From Pseudomonadaceae bacterium UBA5811 (GTDB lineage Bacteria; Pseudomonadota; Gammaproteobacteria; Pseudomonadales; Pseudomonadaceae), in NCBI GenBank assembly GCA_002417905.1, contig DIDB01000087.1, forward strand, positions 1 through 8,811: a stretch of DNA of 8,811 nt, written 5' to 3'. Position numbers and translations under genes: made by a program. The notes below the pieces were generated by a model, which was given only the letters and a program-made list of their open reading frames with translations, had not been told where the DNA came from and ran no database searches. Positions 1 through 6,881 of the stretch are shown here, piece after piece; within the stretch, counting starts at the first letter, position 1; every line of letters starts with the position of its first letter.

Positions 1-1647
1 CTGCTGGCTGGAGCGGCCCCGGGCCGCAGCCAAGAAACGGTCCCCCGCCTTGTAGGACAGCCCGGCCGCATCCACTTCATGCCCCTTGGCACAGCGCACC
101 CAGCCCTGTTCGGAGAGCACCACCGTGACCGGCTCGGCCGGCTGCAGGGCCTGTTCCGGCAGGGCTCTGGCCTCTGTCCGGGCCACGATCGGTGAACGCC
201 GGGCATCACCATAGCGGGCGGCATCGGCCTCCAGCTCCTGGCGGACCTGCTGTTTCAGCCGGGCCTCACTGCCCAGCAGGGCCTGCAGCTGCTCACGCTC
301 CCGGGCCAGTTCGTCCTGCTCGCTGCGGATCTTCACCTCTTCCAGCCGGGCCAGCTGGCGCAGCCGGGTGTCGAGGATGTACTCGGCCTGCAGTTCGGTC
401 CGGCCAAACTGGCTGTTCAGCCGGGCTTTGGGCTGCTCCTCCTCGCGGATGATCCGGATCACCTCATCCAGATTGAGGAAGGCCAGCAGCAGCCCGTCCA
501 GCAGGTGCAGGCGCTTTTCCACCCGCTCCAGCCGGAAGCGCAGGCGGCGGCGCACGGTATCCAGCCGGAACTGCAGCCATTCAGCCAGCAGGCTGCGCAG
601 GTCCTTGACCTGGGGCCGGCCATCCAGACCGATGACGTTCAGGTTGACCCGGCAACTGGACTCCAGATCCGTGGTCGCAAACAGATGGGCCATCAGCTCC
701 GCGGCATCCACCCGGCCGGAACGCGGCACAATCACGATACGGCAGGGGTTTTCATGGCCGGACTCATCACGCAGGTCAGCCACCAGCGGCAGCTTTTTCG
801 CCTGCATCTGGCCGGCAATCTGCTCCAGGACCCGGGCGCCCGATACCTGGTGCGGCAGGGCCGTTACCACGATATCGCCCTCTTCAACCCGGTATACGGC
901 ACGCATCCGCACCGAGCCGCGACCCGTAGCATAAATCCGCCGCAGATCGTCGGCGGGCGTGATGATCTCGGCTTCGGTCGGAAAATCTGGACCGGGCAGC
1001 AGCTGGCACAGCTGTTCCAGACCGGCGTCCGGCTGATCCAGCAGCCGGATACAGGCGGCGGCCACTTCCCGCAGGTTATGCGGCGGTACATCGGTGGCCA
1101 TGCCCACGGCAATACCGGTCGTGCCGTTCAGCAGCAGGCTGGGCAGCCGGGCCGGCAGCACGGCCGGCTCATCCAGACTGCCATCAAAGTTGGGCTGCCA
1201 GTCGGCCGTGCCCTGGCCCAGTTCGGCCAGCAGCACCTCGGCATAGCGCGACAGCCGGGCCTCGGTGTAACGCATGGCGGCAAAGGATTTGGGGTCGTCC
1301 GGTGCCCCCCAGTTACCCTGGCCATCCACCAGCGGATAGCGGTAAGAAAACGGCTGGGCCATCAGCACCATGGCTTCGTAACAGGCCGAGTCGCCGTGGG
1401 GATGGTATTTGCCCAGCACATCACCCACGGTCCGCGCCGACTTTTTGTGCTTGGAGCCGGCATCCAGCCCCAGCTCGCTCATGGCATAGACAATGCGCCG
1501 CTGCACCGGCTTGAGGCCATCGCCGATATGCGGCAGCGCCCGGTCCATGATCACGTACATGGAGTAATTGAGGTAGGCCTGTTCGGTAAAGGTGGCCAGG
1601 GAGCGCTGTTCCACACCCTCCAGGCCCGCTGTTGCAGATTGGCTCAT
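1..1647 (-). CDS. parC: DNA topoisomerase IV subunit A (ParC), 3' end cut by window edge
   Basis: ParC is the DNA-breaking and rejoining subunit of topoisomerase IV, which with ParE (encoded just upstream) decatenates sister chromosomes in the cytoplasm. The ATG is at 1647-1645 and the frame stays open for 549 codons to base 1; E. coli ParC has about 752 residues, so about 200 are missing. The N-terminus matches E. coli ParC almost residue for residue ([16 protein letters not shown] near 24-39; [12 protein letters not shown] at 80-91). The catalytic Arg-Tyr pair is R126-Y127 within AAMRYTE. The winged-helix/tower region follows, and the first blade of the C-terminal beta-pinwheel ([13 protein letters not shown], then LSYKAGDRF) is present before the cut. 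The quinolone-determining positions (E. coli Ser80, Glu84) are wild type here as S87 and E91. The start overlaps the stop of the preceding protease gene (ATGA), with a weak GGAA upstream. Family assignment is certain. Confidence 0.98.
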   Translation of the reverse strand, partial: MSQSATAGLEGVEQRSLATFTEQAYLNYSMYVIMDRALPHIGDGLKPVQRRIVYAMSELGLDAGSKHKKSARTVGDVLGKYHPHGDSACYEAMVLMAQPFSYRYPLVDGQGNWGAPDDPKSFAAMRYTEARLSRYAEVLLAELGQGTADWQPNFDGSLDEPAVLPARLPSLLLNGTTGIAVGMATDVPPHNLREVAAACIRLLDQPDAGLEQLCQLLPGPDFPTEAEIITPADDLRRIYATGRGSVRMRAVYRVEEGDIVVTALPHQVSGARVLEQIAGQMQAKKLPLVADLRDESGHENPCRIVIVPRSGRVDAAELMAHLFATTDLESSCRVNLNVIGLDGRPQVKDLRSLLAEWLQFRLDTVRRRLRFRLERVEKRLHLLDGLLLAFLNLDEVIRIIREEEQPKARLNSQFGRTELQAEYILDTRLRQLARLEEVKIRSEQDELAREREQLQALLGSEARLKQQVRQELEADAARYGDARRSPIVARTEARALPEQALQPAEPVTVVLSEQGWVRCAKGHEVDAAGLSYKAGDRFLAAARGRSSQQ

Positions 1648-2177
1648 GATGGTTCCGTTACAGATTGGCGCAGCACCAGCGTCTGCTGCTGCTGCGTGAA
1701 TTCCAGCTGCCTGAGGGCACTCATGCCCAGCAGGACCGCCTGGCCGGGAAAGTCGGGCATGACCACCGCCCGCACATGGCGCAGCAGGATGTCGCCCAGC
1801 TGCAGACGGTCCAGCCAGGTGAGATAGCCGCTGACCGTGCCTCCGGCAGTCTGCTGCAGGCTGGGCGGACCCGCCTCCAGCCGCAGCTGGCGGGCCAGGG
1901 CAGCCGGGATGGCCACATCGGTGGCCCCGGTATCCACCAGCAGCTCGACCGGCTGGCCGTTGATCATGCCACTGCAGACAAAATGGCCCTGCGGATTGGC
2001 CTGCAGCCGCACCTCGACCGTCTGGCCAGCATGCCGCGACACGGGCTGCGGATTGGGATTGAAACGCTGGTCCTGCCAGCGGGCAAAAAAGCTGCTGGCC
2101 AGCACCAACCCGGCCAGCCAGGCCAGCATCCACATGACCCGCCCGGTACGCTGGCCGGGCGGCGCCGGACGGCTCAC
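1644..2177 (-). CDS. Membrane-anchored retropepsin-like aspartic protease (clan AA, TIGR02281-like)
   Basis: Predicted 177-residue single-domain aspartic protease of the retropepsin fold. A single hydrophobic segment at about residues 14-32, preceded by a short basic stretch (R3, R10, R13), should anchor it in the inner membrane with the protease domain in the periplasm. The catalytic motif is [13 protein letters not shown] at 79-91 with Asp82. The second hallmark, hydrophobic-hydrophobic-Gly, is [12 protein letters not shown] at 149-160. One active site per chain means it should work as a homodimer, as known for retropepsins. The start is GTG at 2177-2175, overlapping the parE stop (GTGA), and the stop overlaps the parC start (ATGA), so it is probably translationally coupled on both sides. 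The closest family I recognise is TIGR02281 (clan AA aspartic protease), widespread in Proteobacteria; substrate and role are unknown. It could instead be a catalytically weak peptide-binding protein. Confidence 0.9.
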   Translation of the reverse strand: MSRPAPPGQRTGRVMWMLAWLAGLVLASSFFARWQDQRFNPNPQPVSRHAGQTVEVRLQANPQGHFVCSGMINGQPVELLVDTGATDVAIPAALARQLRLEAGPPSLQQTAGGTVSGYLTWLDRLQLGDILLRHVRAVVMPDFPGQAVLLGMSALRQLEFTQQQQTLVLRQSVTEPS

Positions 2178-4060
2178 CCCAGAACCCCGGCCAGATTGCC
2201 CCGGCTTTCCAGCCAGCTGCGCCGGTCTGCCGCGCGCTTTTTCGCCAGCAGCCGGTCCATGATTTCCCGAGTCTGCTCGAAGTCATCCAGCTGCAGCTGC
2301 ACCAGCCGCCGGGTATTGGGGTCCATGGTGGTTTCCCGCAGCTGCAGCGGGTTCATTTCGCCCAGCCCCTTGAAGCGGGTGACCTGGGGCCGGCCGGCCT
2401 TTTTACCCGCTGCCAGCCGTTCCAGAATGCCATCCCGCTCGGCATCATCCAGGGCGTAGAACACCTCCTTGCCCTGGTCAATGCGGTACAGCGGCGGCAT
2501 GGCCACATACAGGTGACCGGCCTCGACCAGGGGCCGGAAATGACGGAGGAACAGCGCACAGAGCAGTGTGGCGATATGCAGGCCATCCGAATCGGCATCC
2601 GCCAGGATGCAGATTTTGCCGTAACGCAACTGGCCCAGATCCTCCGAGCCGGGATCAATGCCAATGGCCACGGCAATATCGTGGACTTCCTGGCTGGCCA
2701 GCACCTCGCTGCCATCCACCTCCCAGGTGTTCAGGATCTTGCCGCGCAGCGGCATGATTGCCTGGAACTCCTTGTCCCGGGCCTGTTTGGCGCTGCCCCC
2801 TGCCGAATCGCCTTCCACCAGGAACAGCTCGGCGCGCATCGGCTCCTGGCCGGCACAGTCGGCCAGCTTGCCGGGCAGCGCGGGGCCCTGGGTCACTTTT
2901 TTGCGCTCCACCTTGCGCCCGGCCTTCAGCCGCCGGCCGGCATTGCTGATCGCCAGCTCGGCCAGCTGCAGGCCGGTGTCCGGATTGGCATTCAGCCACA
3001 GGCTGAACGCATCCTTGACCACTCCGCTGACAAAAGCGGCCGCCTCCCGGGAGGACAGGCGCTCCTTGGTCTGTCCGGAAAACTGCGGCTCCCGCAGCTT
3101 CATCGACAGCACAAAGGCGATCCGCTCCCAGACATCTTCGGGAGCCAGCCGGACCCCTCGCGGCAGCAGGCTGCGGAATTCGCAGAATTCGCGCATGGCC
3201 TCCAGCAGCCCCTGGCGCAGGCCATTGACATGGGTACCGCCCTGGGCGGTAGGAATCAGGTTGACGTAGCTTTCCTGCAGGCCCTCGCCCCCCTCCGGCA
3301 GCCAGAGCAGGGCCCAGTCCACCGCCTCGTGCTCACCGGCCAGCTGGCCGGTAAAGGGCACTTCGGGCAGCCGGGCCAGATCCGCTACCGCATCGGCCAG
3401 ATAGGAGCGCAGGCCGTCCTCGTAATACCACTCCAGCTGCTCGCCGCTGGCCTGATCGGCAAAGCTGACCCGCAGGCCCGGACAGAGCACCGCCTTGGCC
3501 TTCAGCACATGCCTGAGCCGGCTGACCGAAAATTTCGGCGAATCAAAATACTGCGGATCGGGCCAGAAGCGGACACTGGTGCCGGTCGAACGCCTGCTGA
3601 CCGCTCCCAGCACCTCCAGCCCGCTCACCCGGAAGCCGTTTTCAAACTGCATCCGGTATTCGTGGCCATCCCGGCGTACCCGCACGTCGACCCGGGTGGA
3701 CAGGGCATTGACCACCGAAATGCCCACACCGTGCAGGCCACCCGAAAACTGGTAACTCTTGCCGGAAAACTTGCCGCCCGCATGCAGCCGGGTCAGGATC
3801 AGTTCCAGCCCGGAAATGCCCTCTTCCGGGTGAATATCCACCGGCATGCCCCGGCCATCATCCAGCACCTCCAGCGAGCCGTCGGCGTACAGGATCACCT
3901 GCACATTGCGGGCATGCCCGGCCAGCGCCTCGTCCACGCTGTTGTCGATCACCTCCTGGGCCAGATGATTGGGCCGGCTGGTGTCGGTATACATCCCGGG
4001 ACGCTTGCGGACCGGATCCAGCCCGGACAGCACCTCGATGGCTTCTGCGGTATAGGACAT
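2174..4060 (-). CDS. parE: DNA topoisomerase IV subunit B (ParE)
   Basis: ParE is the ATPase subunit of topoisomerase IV and drives strand passage through the ParC-cleaved DNA gate. It has 628 residues, against about 630 in E. coli, and is near-identical in many blocks. GHKL ATPase domain: Asn40 in [17 protein letters not shown] at 67-73 and the GGLHGVG ATP lid at 107-113. Transducer domain: QTKERLSS with K332. TOPRIM domain: [11 protein letters not shown] at 416-426, with metal-binding DADSDG at 488-493. The C-terminal tail ([14 protein letters not shown] onwards) is also typical. Start is ATG at 4060-4058, giving the usual N-terminus ([20 protein letters not shown]). It lies only 17 bases after the yqiA stop with no room for a separate promoter, and its stop overlaps the GTG of the protease gene, so it probably belongs to one transcript with parC. 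The QRDR-like segment around GKILNTWEV looks wild type. Confidence 0.99.
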   Translation of the reverse strand: MSYTAEAIEVLSGLDPVRKRPGMYTDTSRPNHLAQEVIDNSVDEALAGHARNVQVILYADGSLEVLDDGRGMPVDIHPEEGISGLELILTRLHAGGKFSGKSYQFSGGLHGVGISVVNALSTRVDVRVRRDGHEYRMQFENGFRVSGLEVLGAVSRRSTGTSVRFWPDPQYFDSPKFSVSRLRHVLKAKAVLCPGLRVSFADQASGEQLEWYYEDGLRSYLADAVADLARLPEVPFTGQLAGEHEAVDWALLWLPEGGEGLQESYVNLIPTAQGGTHVNGLRQGLLEAMREFCEFRSLLPRGVRLAPEDVWERIAFVLSMKLREPQFSGQTKERLSSREAAAFVSGVVKDAFSLWLNANPDTGLQLAELAISNAGRRLKAGRKVERKKVTQGPALPGKLADCAGQEPMRAELFLVEGDSAGGSAKQARDKEFQAIMPLRGKILNTWEVDGSEVLASQEVHDIAVAIGIDPGSEDLGQLRYGKICILADADSDGLHIATLLCALFLRHFRPLVEAGHLYVAMPPLYRIDQGKEVFYALDDAERDGILERLAAGKKAGRPQVTRFKGLGEMNPLQLRETTMDPNTRRLVQLQLDDFEQTREIMDRLLAKKRAADRRSWLESRGNLAGVLG

Positions 4061-4077
4061 GCTGCTTCAGTAAACCC

Positions 4078-4698
4078 TTACAGATCGGAAAAATCGCTAT
4101 CCCGCCACTGCTGCGGATCGAGGCCGGCAAAGGCCAGCAGCTCCGGCAGATGGCGGGTAAAGCCCTGGAAACCGTGATCGCCACCCGCCTCGATCCGCAA
4201 ATCACAGCCCTGGTAAAAAGCCTCGGCCTCCCGGTAATCCAGGGTCTGGTCACCGGTCTGCAGCCAGACCCGGAAACGCCGGGCATCCCGGGGCGGCGGC
4301 ACCGCCAGCGCGGCCAGGGCCGTGATATGGGCCCGGGTCAGCAGCCAGTGCTCGCCCGTGTGTTCATTGATCTGTGGCCCGAGCCGCTCCAGAAACAGGT
4401 GCTGGTGCGGATTGACCGCCGGATTGATCAGCAGCACCTTCAGCGGCTGGCGGCTGGCCAGCCAGGTGGCGTAATAGCCCCCCAGTGAACTGCCCACCAG
4501 CAGCGGCTGGCCCAGTCCGGCAATCGCGTCCTGCAGCTGGCCGATGGCCTGGCGGGGACAGCTGTTCAGCGCCGGAATCCGCAACCGGTCCGCCAGACCG
4601 AGCCGGGTCATGGCCGCCTGCAGCTGCCGGGCCTTGTACGAGGCCGGCGAGCTGTTAAAGCCATGGATATAGAGGATGGCAGGCGAGGTGTCAGTCAT
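4078..4698 (-). CDS. yqiA: YqiA-type alpha/beta-hydrolase esterase
   Basis: Small cytoplasmic alpha/beta-hydrolase of the YqiA family (UPF0227-like); E. coli YqiA is a 193-residue acyl-CoA/short-chain ester hydrolase of uncertain natural substrate. The chain is 206 residues from ATG 4698-4696. Family marks: the opening strand and oxyanion segment ILYIHGFNSSP at 8-18; nucleophile elbow VGSSLGGYYATW at 68-79 with Ser71; an acidic-residue motif QTGDQTLDYREA at 147-158 (Asp150 or Asp154); and the catalytic His175 in GGDHGF. No signal peptide is seen. The frame could be opened 10 codons earlier at a TTG (4728), but the shorter ATG form puts the first beta-strand where family members begin, so I prefer it; neither start has a strong ribosome binding site. 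It sits between cpdA (59-base gap) and parE (17-base gap), the conserved order in many gammaproteobacteria. Confidence 0.93.
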   Translation of the reverse strand: MTDTSPAILYIHGFNSSPASYKARQLQAAMTRLGLADRLRIPALNSCPRQAIGQLQDAIAGLGQPLLVGSSLGGYYATWLASRQPLKVLLINPAVNPHQHLFLERLGPQINEHTGEHWLLTRAHITALAALAVPPPRDARRFRVWLQTGDQTLDYREAEAFYQGCDLRIEAGGDHGFQGFTRHLPELLAFAGLDPQQWRDSDFSDL

Positions 4699-4757
4699 GG
4701 GACCCGGCGGGCAGGACAGGTGCGCCAAGGCTACAGGCCCGCCCGGAGCGCCGCAAG

Positions 4758-5573
4758 TCAGTAGCCCTGGCCACCGGCACAGGCCAGCAGCGGCAGCCCC
4801 TGGACCCGGGAAATCCCGGTATCCAGCCGGCCATCCTCATACAGGTGCAGCCAGCGGTAACCGGGCGCCTCCATTGAGGTCTGAAAACGGGCACTGCCCG
4901 GCGTGAACTGGATGCAGGTCGAAGGTGAGGCCAGCAAACGCCGTCCGTTCTGGCTGCGGTCAAAAGCCTGGTGAACATGACCCCATAACAGGGCACGTAC
5001 CTGCGGATAACTCTCCAGCAACTGCCATAGCGCACCGGAGTTGTGCAGGCCGATCGAGTCCATCCAGTCACTGCCCACCGGCAGCGGATGGTGATGCAGG
5101 CCAATCAGGCCATGCCGCTCCGGGGCGTCATCCAGCGCCCGGGCCAGCAGCTCCAGCTGGCTGTCAGCCAGCTGGCCATGCACCGCACCGGGCAACCGGG
5201 TGTCCAGCAGGATAATCCGCCAGGCGCCGAGGTCCGTGACGGGCGCCATCAGTTCCGTTCCCGAGGCCGCCGCGCACATCTGCAGACGGTCATCATGATT
5301 GCCGGGACACCAGCGCACCGGCACGCCCAGCGGCGCGCAGAGCTGGCGAAAGGCCTGGTAGGAGGCCAGTGAACCATCCTGGGACAGGTCGCCCGTCGCC
5401 AGCAGCAGGTCAGGCCGGGGATGCTCGCATTGCAGCAGCGCCAGCACCTGCTGCAGGCTGCTGCGGGTTTCCAGCCCCAGCAACTGCCCCCGGGGTTCAC
5501 TGAACAGGTGACTGTCGGTCAGCTGTACCAGTTCCAGCACCGGGCCGGTTGCCGGGCGGGCCAGGTTATGCAC
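4758..5573 (-). CDS. cpdA: 3',5'-cyclic-AMP phosphodiesterase CpdA
   Basis: Class III cyclic-nucleotide phosphodiesterase hydrolysing cAMP to 5'-AMP, thereby limiting CRP/Vfr signalling. Numbered from GTG 5573, the metallophosphoesterase ligands are all present: D20-x-H22 (LTDSHLF), D62 (ATGDLSQD), N92-H93-D94 (PGNHDD), the HHHP triplet at 160-163 and H199-x-H201 (WGHVHQ). The later block RRLLASPSTCIQFTPGS matches E. coli CpdA closely. The protein is 271 residues against about 275 in E. coli. Start choice: an in-frame ATG at 5591-5589 has only pyrimidine-rich sequence before it, whereas GTG 5573-5571 is preceded by AGGAGA at ideal 6-base spacing, so I take the GTG; the longer form would add six residues. 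A 134-base gap upstream carries a candidate promoter, so cpdA may be transcribed separately from nudF-yqiB. Cytoplasmic; no signal peptide. Confidence 0.96.
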   Translation of the reverse strand: MHNLARPATGPVLELVQLTDSHLFSEPRGQLLGLETRSSLQQVLALLQCEHPRPDLLLATGDLSQDGSLASYQAFRQLCAPLGVPVRWCPGNHDDRLQMCAAASGTELMAPVTDLGAWRIILLDTRLPGAVHGQLADSQLELLARALDDAPERHGLIGLHHHPLPVGSDWMDSIGLHNSGALWQLLESYPQVRALLWGHVHQAFDRSQNGRRLLASPSTCIQFTPGSARFQTSMEAPGYRWLHLYEDGRLDTGISRVQGLPLLACAGGQGY

Positions 5574-5585
5574 GGGGCGTCTCCT
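5574..5585 (-). promoter_or_regulatory. Ribosome binding site that decides the cpdA start
   Basis: On the minus strand AGGAGA (5585-5580) is followed by six bases (CGCCCC) and then GTG at 5573. This is a near-ideal Shine-Dalgarno. It lies inside the reading frame if the upstream ATG at 5591 is used, which argues for the GTG as the real start. Confidence 0.7.
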
Positions 5586-5617
5586 GAACATCGGAAAAAA
5601 GAAGGTTATCGGGGCGG

Positions 5618-5647
5618 ATTATTCCGGGGGCATACCCGCCCGGTAAA
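5618..5647 (-). promoter_or_regulatory. cpdA: Candidate sigma-70 promoter for cpdA
   Basis: Minus strand: TTTACC (5647-5642, 4 of 6 to TTGACA), an 18-base spacer, then AATAAT (5623-5618, 5 of 6 to TATAAT). The start site would fall near 5611, leaving a leader of about 38 bases before the GTG. It lies in the only sizeable gap of the minus-strand gene run and is the AT-richest spot there. A weaker alternative further upstream is TTGCGC, 17 bases, TGTGAT. Prediction from consensus only. Confidence 0.4.
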
Positions 5648-5667
5648 TCTCCGGGACGGGCTTTTAT
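5635..5667 (+). terminator. Hairpin plus T-run read on the plus strand (terminator-like)
   Basis: CCCGCCCGG (5635-5643), a 7-base loop TAAATCT, then CCGGGACGGG (5651-5660) form a 9-bp GC stem with one bulged A (5656), followed by CTTTTAT. This is the shape of an intrinsic terminator for plus-strand transcription, yet the flanking genes are on the minus strand. On the minus strand the same stem lacks a following T-run, so there it could only be a leader hairpin or palindromic site. It overlaps the candidate cpdA promoter. Confidence 0.35.
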
Positions 5668-5707
5668 CACAATTGGCCCGCAGCAGTCGCGCAAAGCATG
5701 CCGCAGT

Positions 5708-6154
5708 TCACAGGGCAACCGGCTCCGGCTCATGGCCAAAGGCCATGCAGTGACGCAGCCACTCGCCCAGAAACTGGTTCAGCTGCTGTTTTTCATCCGG
5801 CTGGTACATCTGCGGATTGGGCCAGGGATATACCCCCTGCAGGTGGCCGGTATTACGGGCTGAAATCACCTCGGCCAGCCGGGCATCGTGATAGACGCGC
5901 ACCACCAGTTCTGGGCCACCGGACCAGGACGGACCGGCCTCCTGGACCACCCGCACCAGGCTGGTATAGGGGCTGGCCTCCAGCGTTTCCAGGCGCAGCA
6001 CACCCCACGGCGGGCCGCCGCTACCCAGTGCCACCCGGCGCACCGGCAGGGCACCGTGCAGCTGCGGCAGCAGCCGCAACAGCTGCCGGTAATTGACGGC
6101 ACAGGTGGCCTGCAGGGCCGGCAGGTCCACCTGATAGCGTGCCCGGCGGCCCAT
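5708..6154 (-). CDS. yqiB: DUF1249 family protein (YqiB)
   Basis: Conserved small cytoplasmic protein of unknown biochemical function, found beside nudF and cpdA in many gammaproteobacteria. It has 148 residues against 140 in E. coli YqiB. Recognisable blocks: NYRQLLRLLP at 21-30, YTSLVRVVQE at 63-72, VRVYHDARLAEV at 85-96, and the strongest signature, PNPQMYQPDEKQQLNQF (112-128), running on into LGEWLRHC. No signal peptide, membrane segment or known catalytic motif is seen. The ATG at 6154-6152 shares its A with the nudF stop (TAATG), and GGAGGG lies ten bases before it inside nudF. This start fits the family's N-terminus better than the in-frame GTG 15 codons earlier (6199), which would lie within nudF. 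Translational coupling to nudF is likely. Function is not inferable from sequence. Confidence 0.92.
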   Translation of the reverse strand: MGRRARYQVDLPALQATCAVNYRQLLRLLPQLHGALPVRRVALGSGGPPWGVLRLETLEASPYTSLVRVVQEAGPSWSGGPELVVRVYHDARLAEVISARNTGHLQGVYPWPNPQMYQPDEKQQLNQFLGEWLRHCMAFGHEPEPVAL

Positions 6155-6771
6155 TACTGCCAGGCCCTCCGCACCTCGTCCCGGTGCAGCGCCAGCCACT
6201 GCAGGGCAATGATGCAGGCGGCATTGATCAGCTGGCCGTCCTCCACCGCCTGCAGGGCACGGGCAAAGGGCCAGACATGCACCCGGATGTCCTCGTCCTC
6301 CTCGTCCAGCCCGTAGATCCCCCCCGCTCCGCTGCTGTCACAGCGGCCCAGATACAGATGCACCTGCTCATCACTGCCCCCGGCCGACGGAAAATAGCGG
6401 CTGACTGGCCACAGGGCTGTCAGCGCCAGCCCGGCCTCCTCTTCCGCCTCACGGTGCGCCACGGCCTCCGGCTGCTCGTCCTTGTCAATCAGCCCGGCCA
6501 CCATCTCCAGCATCCAGGGATTGTCCACCTTGCCCAGCAGGCCGACCCGGAACTGCTCGTTCAGCACCACGCAGTCCTGCCAGGGATCATAGGGCAGCAC
6601 ACAGACCGCATCGTGGCGGACAAACAGCTCGCGGCTCATCGGCCGGCTCATGCCCCCCCGGAACAGCCGGTGCCGCAGCTGCAGCCGGTCCAGCCGGTAA
6701 AACCCCTGAAAACAGTGCTCGCGCTGCAGGATTTCCACATCCCCCGCAACCGGTCTGAAGGTATCTGCCAT
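6154..6771 (-). CDS. nudF: ADP-ribose pyrophosphatase NudF (Nudix hydrolase)
   Basis: Hydrolyses ADP-ribose to AMP and ribose-5-phosphate with Mg2+, clearing a reactive metabolite in the cytoplasm. It has 205 residues against 209 in E. coli NudF. The Nudix box (G-x5-E-x7-R-E-U-x-E-E-x-G-U) is perfect at residues 93-115: Gly93, Glu99, Arg107-Glu108, Glu111-Glu112, Gly114. The NudF-type context is also present: LLEMVAG just before the box, the SAGGSDEQ loop after it, and GIYGLDEEDEDIRVHVW, matching E. coli GIHGLADENEDIRVHV. ATG 6771-6769 gives the family N-terminus (DVEILQREHCFQGFYRLD) and follows a purine-rich AAGAGAAGCGGGGGG stretch; an in-frame TTG at 6876 would add 35 uncharacteristic residues and is rejected. 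It is the first gene of the minus-strand run and diverges from the lipoprotein gene across 110 bases. Confidence 0.96.
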   Translation of the reverse strand: MADTFRPVAGDVEILQREHCFQGFYRLDRLQLRHRLFRGGMSRPMSRELFVRHDAVCVLPYDPWQDCVVLNEQFRVGLLGKVDNPWMLEMVAGLIDKDEQPEAVAHREAEEEAGLALTALWPVSRYFPSAGGSDEQVHLYLGRCDSSGAGGIYGLDEEDEDIRVHVWPFARALQAVEDGQLINAACIIALQWLALHRDEVRRAWQ

Positions 6772-6803
6772 AACGGCCCCCCGCTTCTCTTGCCCATTCA
6801 ACC

Positions 6804-6822
6804 GCCCGGAACTTGACCGGGC
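6804..6822. repeat. Short inverted repeat in the divergent nudF/lipoprotein gap
   Basis: GCCCGG, 7 bases (AACTTGA), CCGGGC: a perfect 6-bp inverted repeat overlapping the candidate -35 of the plus-strand gene. Its position suits an operator, but such GC palindromes are common in this composition, so function is uncertain. Confidence 0.25.
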
Positions 6823-6842
6823 CACTTTCCGGCGTTCAGGAT
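6813..6842 (+). promoter_or_regulatory. Weak candidate promoter for the lipoprotein gene
   Basis: TTGACC (6813-6818, 5 of 6 to the -35 consensus) lies 18 bases before CAGGAT (6837-6842, only 3 of 6 to the -10). The start would be near 6849, about 33 bases before the ATG. The -10 is poor. I found no comparably placed promoter for nudF on the other strand. Confidence 0.22.
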
Positions 6843-6881
6843 GGCCCCCTGACCGGACACCCGCCAACCAAGGCAAGCCGC

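Noticed and set aside
505..1827. Long plus-strand open frame (440 codons) antisense to parC
   Set aside because: Composition artefact of a GC-rich gene on the other strand: no recognisable domain, low-complexity Gln/Gly/His-rich translation, and the minus strand encodes a near-perfect ParC.
1665..2459. Plus-strand open frame of 264 codons spanning the protease gene and the parE end
   Set aside because: It crosses two well-supported minus-strand genes and shows no domain or credible start.
2513..4177. Long plus-strand open frame (554 codons) antisense to parE
   Set aside because: Shadow frame; the translation has no family features while the opposite strand is an unmistakable ParE.
5661..5693. 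Alternative cpdA promoter TTGCGC, 17 bases, TGTGAT on the minus strand
   Set aside because: The -35 matches only 3 of 6; the downstream pair TTTACC/AATAAT is better and closer to the start, so this one is not listed as a feature.
6796..6824. Possible nudF promoter with TTGAAT as -10 on the minus strand
   Set aside because: The matching -35 position (TGGCCC) is poor, so there is no support beyond chance.
6772..6876. N-terminal extension of nudF from a TTG
   Set aside because: Adds 35 residues absent from the family, while the internal ATG at 6771 has purine-rich sequence before it and gives the normal NudF N-terminus.
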